From Haloarchaeobius amylolyticus (GTDB lineage: Archaea; Halobacteriota; Halobacteria; Halobacteriales; Natrialbaceae), in assembly GCF_026616195.1 (NCBI RefSeq), contig NZ_JANHDH010000001.1, forward strand, positions 1,736,001 through 1,800,000: a DNA stretch of 64,000 bases, read 5' to 3'. The position numbers were made by a program, and so were the translations under genes. The notes under the pieces were generated by a model. That model made no database searches, had not been told where the DNA came from, and saw nothing but the letters and a program-made list of their open reading frames with translations. This document shows, one piece after another, positions 57,127-64,000 of the stretch (positions within the stretch are counted from its first letter, which is position 1; every line of letters begins with the position of its first letter).

Positions 57127-57144
57127 CATCTCAGAAACGAGATG
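57127..57144. promoter_or_regulatory. CATCTC-N6-GAGATG inverted repeat upstream of rbkR
   Basis: The perfect 6-bp arms (57127-57132, 57139-57144) lie about 20 bases upstream of the rbkR TATA-like box. They could be an autoregulatory site for RbkR or belong to the divergent kinase promoter. Similarity to known RbkR sites was not checked. Confidence 0.3.
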
Positions 57145-57303
57145 GTGTGTTGGTGTGTATCACGATGCCGTGACGCCACCCGAGAAACGAGAGTCTAGTT
57201 GGAAGTTTGTGTGCGGGGACTAAAGCCCATCGCTCCGGGCAACCCGGCCGTCGGGCCAGAACGATTAACAGCGAACCGACCTAGCCTCGAACGAGAACCG
57301 AGC

Positions 57304-60300
57304 GTGTCGCGTCCGTCTCCCGTCGTGTGGGTTCCCCCGGCGAGCGAGGCATCTGACCCGTGGGCTGGGCGGTCGTTCGCCGTCGACCGCGCGTCCCTGT
57401 CACCCGATGCAACCGCCTCGACAGTCGCCGAACGCCTCTGCAGCACCGGCGCCGTCTGTCTCGTCCTCTCGCACGACCTGTCCACCGAACCGACCGGCCT
57501 CGAGGTCGTGCGGGCGGTCCGCGACCGCGACCCCGACATTCCCGTGGTCCTCCACACGGCCGAGCCGGACGGCCGGGTCGCCAGCGAGGCCATCTCCGCC
57601 GGCGTGACCGACTACTGCTACGGCGACGACCTCGCGGACTGCGTGGCGGCGGTCCTCGACGACGCCGCCGGCGAGGACCCCGAGAGCCAGCAGGCGGCGT
57701 ACCGCCGGCTCCACGACATCGTCACCGACACCGGCGCCGACTTCGAGACCACGACGCGCCGCCTCCTCGACCTCGGCTGTGCGTACCTCGGCGTCGACAT
57801 CGGCTTCGTCACCCGGTTCGTCGACGGCCAACAGCACATCGTCACGGCGACCGGCGGCCACGACGACATCCAGGACGGGGCGAGTGCCCCCGTCGAGGAG
57901 AGCTACTGCCGGCACACCGTCGCGGCCGACGGGCTGGTCTCGTACCGCGACGCCGCCACCGAGCTGGCGGGCGACCCCGCCTACGAACGGTTCGGCCTCG
58001 GCTGCTACCTCGGCGGGAAACTCCTCGTCGACGACGAGCTGTACGGGACCCTCTGCTTCGCCGACGACGACGCCCGCGACCGCGACTTCAGCGAGGCCGA
58101 GCGCACCTTCGTCGAGACGATGGTCGACTGGTACGGCACCGAGCTCGAACGCCAGGAGGCAGAACAGGCGACCGCGGTCGCCCGCGAGGAGCTGACGCGG
58201 GTGCTCGAACGGGTCGAGGACGGCTTCCTCGCGCTCGACGCGGACCGGCGGTTCACCTTCGTCAACCAGCGAGCCGTCGACCTCCTCGACCTCGAGACGA
58301 CCGACCTCCACGGGCAGCAGCTGGACGAGGTCGCCGACGGCTCGGCCGTCTCCTCGTTCGTCCCGGCCCTGGAGAACGCCATGGAGTTCCAGGACCCGGT
58401 GTCCTTCGAGGAACACCTGCCCTCGCAGTCGCGCTGGCTGTCCGTGAGTGCGTACCCCGCCGACGACGGGGTCTCCGTCTACCTCCGCGACGTGACGACC
58501 CAGAAAGAGCGCGAGGTGATGCTCGACGACCTCCTCGAGACGATGCGCGACCTCGTCCAGGCCGATACCAAACAGGCTGTCGCGGACATCGTCGTCCGTG
58601 CCGCCAACGACATCCTCGGGCTGGACTTCGTCGCGGTCCGGCTGCACGACCCGGAGACCGGGGAGCTCGCCCTGGTGGCCGGGACCGACGGAATCTTCGA
58701 CCGCCTCCCCGACCGCCCCACCTACGACAGCGACGAGGGGAACCCGGGCGCGGCCTACACCGCGGGCGAGTCCTTCGACTCCGTCATCCACGACCACGAG
58801 GAGATCCAGTCCGCGCGCTACGTCCCGCTCGGGGAGTACGGCGTCATCTCCGTCGCGAGCCGCGAGCAGGACCCCGTCGGCGACGTGCGCCGGGGCGTCC
58901 TCGACGTGCTGGCGACCAACGCCACCGCCGCCCTCGAACGCGCCGAGCGACAGGAGACCCTGCGCGAGTACGAGACCGTCCTCGAGAACGTCCAGGACAT
59001 GCTCTACGTCCTCGACGAGGACGGCCGCTACAGCTACGTCACCGAGCCGCTGGCCGAGTTCCTCGGCTGTGACCGGGAGGAACTCATCGGTGAACGCCCC
59101 GGCCGGTTCCTCAGCGAGGAGAGCCAGGCCGCCATCGCAGAACGCCTGGAGGCGTACAGCGAGGAGGATGTCTCCGTCGCGGGGACCTACGAGGTGACCA
59201 TCGAGACCGCCGACGGTCGGTCCGTCCCCGTCGAGATCGAGAGCACCGGGTTGCCACGGGCGGGCGAGACCGACGGGTTCCCGGGGTCGGTCGGCGTCCT
59301 CCGCGACGTCTCCGCCCTCCACCGGACCCGCGAGGAACTGGAGGCCGAGAACGAGCGCTTCCGGCACCTCTTCGAGAACATCCCCGACCCGGTCATCGAG
59401 AACGACTTCTGCGACGGCGAGCCGATAATCACGGGCGTCAACGAGGCGTTCGAACGGGTGTTCGGCTACGACGCCGAGGCGGTGGTCGGCGAGTCCGTCA
59501 ACGACGTCATCGTCCCGGAGGGCCGGGAGAAGGAGGCTGAAGAACTCGACGAGCAGGCCGACGGCGACGAGATAATCACCAGGGAGGTCCGCCGGCTGAC
59601 CGCCTCGGGCGAACGCGACTTCCTCTTCCGCGGCGTCGGCTACGAGCGCGAGAACGGCACCCTCGCCGGCTACGGCATCTTCACCGACATCACGGCCCGC
59701 AAGGAGCGCGAGCGCCGTCTGGAGGTGCTCCACACCGTCCTCCGGCACAACCTCCGCACCGAACTCACGCTGCTCACCGGCTACCTCGACCTGCTCGGGT
59801 CGACCGTCGACGCCCCGGAACTCGTCGGCAAGGTCCGGAACGCCGTCACCGAGATCGAGAACCTGAGCGCGAAGGCCCGGACGCTCGAACGGGTGGTCGA
59901 CAGGGACACCCAGCCCTCGCCGACGGACGTCCTCCCGATGGTCCGGCACGTCGTCGAGCGAGAGCGCCAGCGCCACCCGGAGGCCACCGTGGCCCTCGAC
60001 GCCCCGGAGTCGGCGACCGCCGTGGCCGACGACGGCCTCGACCTGGCGCTGTCGAACCTCATCGAGAACGCGTTCGAACACGGCGGCCAGCACGTCACGG
60101 TCACGGTGGCGGATGGACCGGAGACGGTCACCATCCGGGTGGCCGACGAGGGCCCGGGCCTCCCCGAGCACGAACGCGAACTCGTCCAGGGCGAGCGCGA
60201 CATCACGCAACTCGAACACGGCAGCGGCCTCGGCCTCTGGGTGGTCGAGGCGGCGGTCCGGTCGCTCGGCGGCGAGCTCGCCTTCGTGGACCCCGACGCC

Positions 60301-60336
60301 GGCTGTGCGGTCGACCTATCACTCCGGAAGCAATAG
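57304..60336 (+). CDS. Large sensor histidine kinase: receiver-like, GAF, PAS, GAF, PAS, PAS, HisKA, HATPase
   Basis: The 1010-residue soluble protein starts at GTG 57304 (VSRPSPVVWVPPASE); the ATG 35 codons upstream gives no family-like sequence. Domains run receiver-like (1-130), GAF (133-290), PAS (298-410), GAF (420-570), PAS (580-690), PAS (700-810), HisKA with H815 in VLRHNLRTE, and HATPase (905-1010) with NLIENAFEH, DEGPGL and GSGLGLW. In the receiver the phosphoacceptor position is serine (LVLSHDLS), so it is probably not phosphorylated. No membrane segments are seen. It sits 47 bases before a paralogue and its 3' part shares exact DNA tracts with it. Output is unknown. Confidence 0.88.
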   Translation: MSRPSPVVWVPPASEASDPWAGRSFAVDRASLSPDATASTVAERLCSTGAVCLVLSHDLSTEPTGLEVVRAVRDRDPDIPVVLHTAEPDGRVASEAISAGVTDYCYGDDLADCVAAVLDDAAGEDPESQQAAYRRLHDIVTDTGADFETTTRRLLDLGCAYLGVDIGFVTRFVDGQQHIVTATGGHDDIQDGASAPVEESYCRHTVAADGLVSYRDAATELAGDPAYERFGLGCYLGGKLLVDDELYGTLCFADDDARDRDFSEAERTFVETMVDWYGTELERQEAEQATAVAREELTRVLERVEDGFLALDADRRFTFVNQRAVDLLDLETTDLHGQQLDEVADGSAVSSFVPALENAMEFQDPVSFEEHLPSQSRWLSVSAYPADDGVSVYLRDVTTQKEREVMLDDLLETMRDLVQADTKQAVADIVVRAANDILGLDFVAVRLHDPETGELALVAGTDGIFDRLPDRPTYDSDEGNPGAAYTAGESFDSVIHDHEEIQSARYVPLGEYGVISVASREQDPVGDVRRGVLDVLATNATAALERAERQETLREYETVLENVQDMLYVLDEDGRYSYVTEPLAEFLGCDREELIGERPGRFLSEESQAAIAERLEAYSEEDVSVAGTYEVTIETADGRSVPVEIESTGLPRAGETDGFPGSVGVLRDVSALHRTREELEAENERFRHLFENIPDPVIENDFCDGEPIITGVNEAFERVFGYDAEAVVGESVNDVIVPEGREKEAEELDEQADGDEIITREVRRLTASGERDFLFRGVGYERENGTLAGYGIFTDITARKERERRLEVLHTVLRHNLRTELTLLTGYLDLLGSTVDAPELVGKVRNAVTEIENLSAKARTLERVVDRDTQPSPTDVLPMVRHVVERERQRHPEATVALDAPESATAVADDGLDLALSNLIENAFEHGGQHVTVTVADGPETVTIRVADEGPGLPEHERELVQGERDITQLEHGSGLGLWVVEAAVRSLGGELAFVDPDAGCAVDLSLRKQ
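60190..60241 (+). repeat. 52-base tract identical to 62823-62874
   Basis: The segment encodes the region through the kinase G2 box (ERDITQLEHGSGLGLW). It is identical in the paralogue, including third codon positions. A second identical tract of about 41 bases covers the HisKA phosphorylation site (around 59722-59762 and 62337-62377). Confidence 0.85.
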
Positions 60337-60383
60337 CCAGAAGCGTTTTGTCCTGACGTGGGCAATCCACGCCAAGTCTTATC

Positions 60384-62969
60384 GTGTCGCACACGCGTAC
60401 GCTCTTGCACATCCGCCCACGTGACGGCCCCCCGGCGAGGCACACCGACCTCGCCGACTGGGCGACGGTCACGGCGGCAGACGTCGCATCGGCGGAACGC
60501 GTCCTCGCCGACCACACGGTCGATTGCATCCTGTGCGACCACGACCTGTCCGGCGACGCCTCCGGAATCGCCGTCCTCGACGCCCTCGACGCGTCGCTTC
60601 CCGTGCTCTACCGGACCGCCACGCCCGACGGCGAGGTTGCCTCGGCCGCGACCGCCGCCGGCGCGACCGGCTACTGTCACGGCGGCGACGACCTGCGCGA
60701 CCGACTGGCGGGACTGGTCGGTGCCGACGACCGCGACGACCACGCGAACCCCGGCGGCGCCCACGCCTCCATCGTGGCGCCGGACTCCTCGGCCGCCGCC
60801 ATCCTCGAACGCATCGGCGAGGCGTTCTTCGCGGTCGACACCGACTGGCGATTCACGTACGTCAACGAGACCGCCGCCGAGGTGCTCCAGCGCGACCGGG
60901 CGACACTGCTCGGCGAGAACCTCTGGGAGGCGTTCCCGGCGGCGACCGACCTGCCGTTCCACGAGCAGTACACGAGGGCGATGCGGGAACAGGCCTCGGT
61001 GTCGTTCGAGGCGTACTACCCGCCCCTCTCGCTCTGGACGGAGGTGACCGCCCACCCGGACGCGGACGGCCTGTCGGTGTTCTTCCGCGACGTGACCGAC
61101 CGCAAGCGCTACGAGCAGATGCTCCCGGGGCTGCTCCAGACCACCCGCGACATGATGCAGGCGACCGACTCCGAGGCCATCGCGGGCCGGCTGGTCGAGG
61201 CCGCCGAGGAGCTGCTCGGGCTGGACCTCACGGTCGTCCGCCTCCACGACCCCGAGACGGACGTCCTCGTGCCGGTGGCCGGGACCGACGGCATCGGCGA
61301 CGCGTTCAGCGAGCGCCCCCACTATCCGGTCGGGGAGGGCGGCCCCGGCGAGGCGTTCGAGCGCGGGGAGTCGCTGTACCGGGCCCACCCGCAGCCACTG
61401 TACGATTCCGACGACAGCCTGGCGCAGGTCGAGGCCGCCCTCTACGTCCCCATCGGCGAGTACGGGACCCTGAGCGCGGCGTTCGAGACGCCGGACGGGC
61501 TCGGCCCGGTCGAGCGCCAGACCGCGGAACTGCTCGCCGCGAACGCGAGCGCGGCCCTCGAACGCGCCGAGCGCCGCGAGCAACTCGAACGCTTCGAGGC
61601 CGTCATCGAGTCCGTCGAGGACATGCTCTACGTCCTCGGTCCCGACGGCCGGTTCCAGTACGTCACCGAACCGTTCGCCGAGTTCGTCGGCTACGACCGG
61701 GACGACCTGGTCGGCCGGAGCCCCGGGTGCATCACCGACGAGGGCGTCGTCGAGCGCATCGGCGACCTCGTCACCGAACTCTGGAACGACGCGGACCGCC
61801 GGAGTGGCACCGTCAGCGCCCAGGTGGTGGCCGCGACCGGCGCGACCACGCCCATCGAGGTCGACATCTCCCTGTTGCCCGCCGAGGACGGAGCGTTCGC
61901 CGGGTCCGTCGGCGTCGTCCGGGACGTGACCGACCTCCGCGAGACCCGCGAACGGCTCCGCTCGGAGAACCAGCGCTTCCGGTACCTGTTCGAGCACATC
62001 CCCGACCCCCTCGTCGAGTGCGAGTACCAGGACGAGTCGCTCGTCGTCACCTCCGCGAACCCGGCGTTCGAGCGCGTGTTCGGCTACGACAGCGAGGAGA
62101 TCGTCGGGGAACCCCTCAACGACCACATCGTCCCGCCCGAGGAGATGGCGGCCGCGAGACGTATCGACCGCGTGGCCGCGACCGAGGGCGAGACGGCCGA
62201 GGAGGTCCGCCGCCTCACCGCGACCGGGGTCCGTCACTTCCTCTTCCGGGCGGTGAGCTACGACCTCGACGGCACCCGCCACGGGTTCGCGACCTACACC
62301 GACATCACGGACCGCAAGGAGCGCGAGCGCCGCCTCGAGGTGCTCCACACCGTCCTCCGGCACAACCTCCGCACCGAGATGAACCTCATCGGCGGCTACG
62401 CCGAACAGCTCGAGCGCGAACTCGACGAGGGCCACGACCTCATCGACGACATCCAGTCCGAGGCCCGCCACGTCGCCAACCTGAGCGACACCGCCCGGAA
62501 CGTCGAGCGGGCACTCGACCGGGGCGGCGACGCCACCATCGAGCACCGCGACGTGACCGGCTTCGTCGACCGGGCCGTCGCGACCGCCCGCGAACGGTTC
62601 CCCGACGCCGACATCGGGCTCGACCGGCCGGCCGCCGTCGAGGCGATGGCCGACGACCGCCTCGTGTTCGCGCTGACGAACGCCCTCGAGAACGCGGTCG
62701 AACACTGCGGCCGCGAGGTCCCCCGGGTCATCGTGACCGTCGAGCAGTGCGACGAGACGGTCGAGATACGGGTCGCCGACAACGGACCGGGCATCCCGGA
62801 GCAAGAGCGCAAGTTCGTCACCGGCGAGCGCGACATCACGCAACTCGAACACGGCAGCGGCCTCGGCCTCTGGGCCATCACCTGGGTCGTGAACGCCTTC
62901 GACGGCGACATCGACTTCGAGACGAGCGAGGCGGGAAGCGTCGTCGTCCTGCGACTCAGAAGTCGGTAG
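60384..62969 (+). CDS. Sensor histidine kinase, tandem paralogue: receiver-like, PAS, GAF, PAS, PAS, HisKA, HATPase
   Basis: The 861-residue protein starts at GTG 60384. It matches the preceding kinase domain for domain but lacks the first GAF module: receiver-like (1-125), PAS (130-245), GAF (255-405), PAS (415-525), PAS (535-650), HisKA with H660 in VLRHNLRTE, HATPase (745-861) with ALENAVEH, DNGPGI and GSGLGLW. Here the receiver keeps an aspartate at the phosphoacceptor position (D52 in CDHDLSG). That contrast with the sister protein suggests divergent input. The shared 41- and 52-base identical tracts suggest recent duplication or gene conversion. No response regulator gene is adjacent. 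Confidence 0.88.
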   Translation: MSHTRTLLHIRPRDGPPARHTDLADWATVTAADVASAERVLADHTVDCILCDHDLSGDASGIAVLDALDASLPVLYRTATPDGEVASAATAAGATGYCHGGDDLRDRLAGLVGADDRDDHANPGGAHASIVAPDSSAAAILERIGEAFFAVDTDWRFTYVNETAAEVLQRDRATLLGENLWEAFPAATDLPFHEQYTRAMREQASVSFEAYYPPLSLWTEVTAHPDADGLSVFFRDVTDRKRYEQMLPGLLQTTRDMMQATDSEAIAGRLVEAAEELLGLDLTVVRLHDPETDVLVPVAGTDGIGDAFSERPHYPVGEGGPGEAFERGESLYRAHPQPLYDSDDSLAQVEAALYVPIGEYGTLSAAFETPDGLGPVERQTAELLAANASAALERAERREQLERFEAVIESVEDMLYVLGPDGRFQYVTEPFAEFVGYDRDDLVGRSPGCITDEGVVERIGDLVTELWNDADRRSGTVSAQVVAATGATTPIEVDISLLPAEDGAFAGSVGVVRDVTDLRETRERLRSENQRFRYLFEHIPDPLVECEYQDESLVVTSANPAFERVFGYDSEEIVGEPLNDHIVPPEEMAAARRIDRVAATEGETAEEVRRLTATGVRHFLFRAVSYDLDGTRHGFATYTDITDRKERERRLEVLHTVLRHNLRTEMNLIGGYAEQLERELDEGHDLIDDIQSEARHVANLSDTARNVERALDRGGDATIEHRDVTGFVDRAVATARERFPDADIGLDRPAAVEAMADDRLVFALTNALENAVEHCGREVPRVIVTVEQCDETVEIRVADNGPGIPEQERKFVTGERDITQLEHGSGLGLWAITWVVNAFDGDIDFETSEAGSVVVLRLRSR
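62823..62874 (+). repeat. 52-base tract identical to 60190-60241
   Basis: Matching copy in the second kinase; the surrounding sequence diverges, so the tract stands out as locally conserved at DNA level. Confidence 0.85.
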
Positions 62970-62993
62970 TCGCGGCGTCGGCCGGGCCGGGCG

Positions 62994-63983
62994 TCAGTAC
63001 TCGACGAGCGGGTCGTCCGCCCAGAAGTCGCTGTCCTTCTGCAGTTTCGGGACCCACGTGTCGGCCGTCTTCGAGAGGAGGACGACGCGGGACTGGGGCA
63101 CGTCCTTGAGGTGGTCGTGCTCGGGCATGTGCTCGGCGACCGCCTCGCCGAACTCGACGACGGCCTCGTGGTCGGGCATGGCCGACCGGTCGAGGCGACC
63201 CCGCGAGTGCCCGACGTGCATGTACGCCTTCAGCTCGACGAAGTCGGGGTCGGCACGCTCGTAGAACGCGGCGTACCAGTCGGGGTCCTTCATGTTCTCG
63301 CCCTGCACGAGGGTCGTCCGGAGGACGGTTCTGGTGTCCTCTTTCGCCGCGAGCACGTCCATCGTGTCGACCAGGTTCTCCCACGCGTCGTCGTCGACCG
63401 CCTTCACGACGTTGTCGAAGGTGTGGCGCTCGGCGGCGTCGACCGAGACGTAGAGCTGCGTGGGGTCACACCGCGAGAGCAGCTCGGGGTTCGTCCCGTT
63501 CGAGACGAGGAACGTCGTGATGTCCCGCGCGTGGAACTCGTCGATGAGTTCGGGCAGGTAGGGGTACAGCGTCGGCTCGCCGTCCAGCGAGATGGCGACG
63601 TGGCGGGGGTCCATCGCCTGCTCGAACACCTCGCGAGGGACCTCGTCGTTCCCGCCGTAGCCCGCGAGCAGTTCGCGCTGGAGTTCGAGCGTCGCGTCCG
63701 CGACCGCCGCCGGGTCGTCCCACTCCACGTCCCCGAGTTCGTAGGCGTGCCCGGCGTGGTCGCGCCAGCAGAAGACACAGCGCTCGTTGCACTTGACGAC
63801 CGGCGTCATCTGCATGCACCGGTGGGACTCGATACCGTAGAAGGCGTACTTGTAGCACTTCCCGTCACCCGTCAGTGCGTTCTTCGTCCACCCGCAGGTC
63901 TGGGCGGCGGTGTGGTTCACGCTGTGGTAGTTCGGGCTGGACACCTGCATCGGCCCGTCCCCGGCCTCCTCGGAGTCGCTCAT
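62994..63983 (-). CDS. twy1: 4-demethylwyosine synthase (TYW1 family radical SAM enzyme)
   Basis: Archaeal Taw1/Twy1 turns N1-methylguanosine at position 37 of tRNA-Phe into the tricyclic 4-demethylwyosine using pyruvate and SAM. The 329-residue protein has the radical SAM cluster motif CNERCVFC (C65, C69, C72) and three more cysteines, C30, C43 and C56, that match the second 4Fe-4S cluster of archaeal TYW1. SLDGEPTLYPYLPEL (near 132-146) is the SAM/pyruvate-site region. The length is normal. The ATG at 63983 precedes MSDSEEAGDG. It converges with the second kinase, with a 24-base gap. Confidence 0.95.
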   Translation of the reverse strand: MSDSEEAGDGPMQVSSPNYHSVNHTAAQTCGWTKNALTGDGKCYKYAFYGIESHRCMQMTPVVKCNERCVFCWRDHAGHAYELGDVEWDDPAAVADATLELQRELLAGYGGNDEVPREVFEQAMDPRHVAISLDGEPTLYPYLPELIDEFHARDITTFLVSNGTNPELLSRCDPTQLYVSVDAAERHTFDNVVKAVDDDAWENLVDTMDVLAAKEDTRTVLRTTLVQGENMKDPDWYAAFYERADPDFVELKAYMHVGHSRGRLDRSAMPDHEAVVEFGEAVAEHMPEHDHLKDVPQSRVVLLSKTADTWVPKLQKDSDFWADDPLVEY

Positions 63984-64000
63984 TGGGGGCGGGTTCGGCG

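Noticed and set aside
59781-62852. 1023-codon minus-strand open frame opposite the tandem kinases
   Set aside because: It is an antisense shadow of the kinase genes, with low-complexity Val/Glu/Arg/Asp content and no recognisable domain. Long antisense frames are common at this GC content.

Overview
The window is a stretch of a high-GC haloarchaeal chromosome (class Halobacteria). The evidence is acidic proteomes, TATA boxes about 25-30 bases before start codons with almost no leaders, Tat-type twin-arginine lipoprotein signals, and archaea-only genes: CDP-archaeol synthase, TiaS, CTP-dependent riboflavin kinase with an HTH, 4-demethylwyosine synthase, GfcR and a ba3-type oxidase. I see no insertion sequence, integrase, CRISPR array, rRNA or tRNA gene. 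Gene density is about 90 percent, and the genus cannot be told from this.

Layout. 1-9 kb: a PAS sensor/regulator cut by the left edge and carrying a 24-bp repeat expansion, threonine dehydratase, a gamma-glutamylcyclotransferase-like enzyme, a MATE exporter, a PAS/GAF histidine kinase and envelope proteins. 9-19.4 kb: citrate synthase, a duplicated PhoU/TrkA-C protein, membrane proteins, two tandem paralogous Tat lipoproteins, and a trio of aspartoacylase-like enzyme, threonine synthase and NUDIX hydrolase. 19.6-29 kb: TiaS, an HTH regulator, glutaredoxin, a DUF2298 membrane protein, a purine permease and a short Hel308-like helicase. 29-35 kb: a DUF4129 / DUF58 / membrane-protein operon, then GfcR and threonyl-tRNA synthetase.

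35.5-42.6 kb is a respiratory module. The ba3 terminal oxidase (small subunit, CuA subunit II, subunit I, accessory protein) runs leftward. A divergent set runs rightward: a small membrane protein, a thioredoxin-like protein, a TauE/SafE-like membrane protein and a CcoI-like copper ATPase. The second set probably builds the first by delivering copper and reducing cysteines.

43-54 kb: pyrE, carS, then the most unusual locus, a tight operon of an Nramp-fold transporter without metal-binding residues, HyuA, HyuB and an Asp/Glu racemase-superfamily enzyme. A ribbon-helix-helix regulator and a direct-repeat candidate operator lie just upstream. I read it as a candidate uptake and hydrolysis pathway for a cyclic amide such as 5-oxoproline or a hydantoin. 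Proline dehydrogenase, a DUF502 protein and branched-chain aminotransferase follow.

54-64 kb: an Azf/uronate-dehydrogenase-like SDR with an unrecognised membrane protein, ribB-rbkR, two tandem paralogous sensor kinases that share long identical DNA tracts, and wyosine tRNA-modification enzyme Twy1. Noncoding items worth attention are a thrS leader inverted repeat, a 9-bp inverted repeat around the purine permease promoter, a palindromic TATA region between the two oxidase operons, and an orphan hairpin with its own TATA-like box near 2.7 kb.
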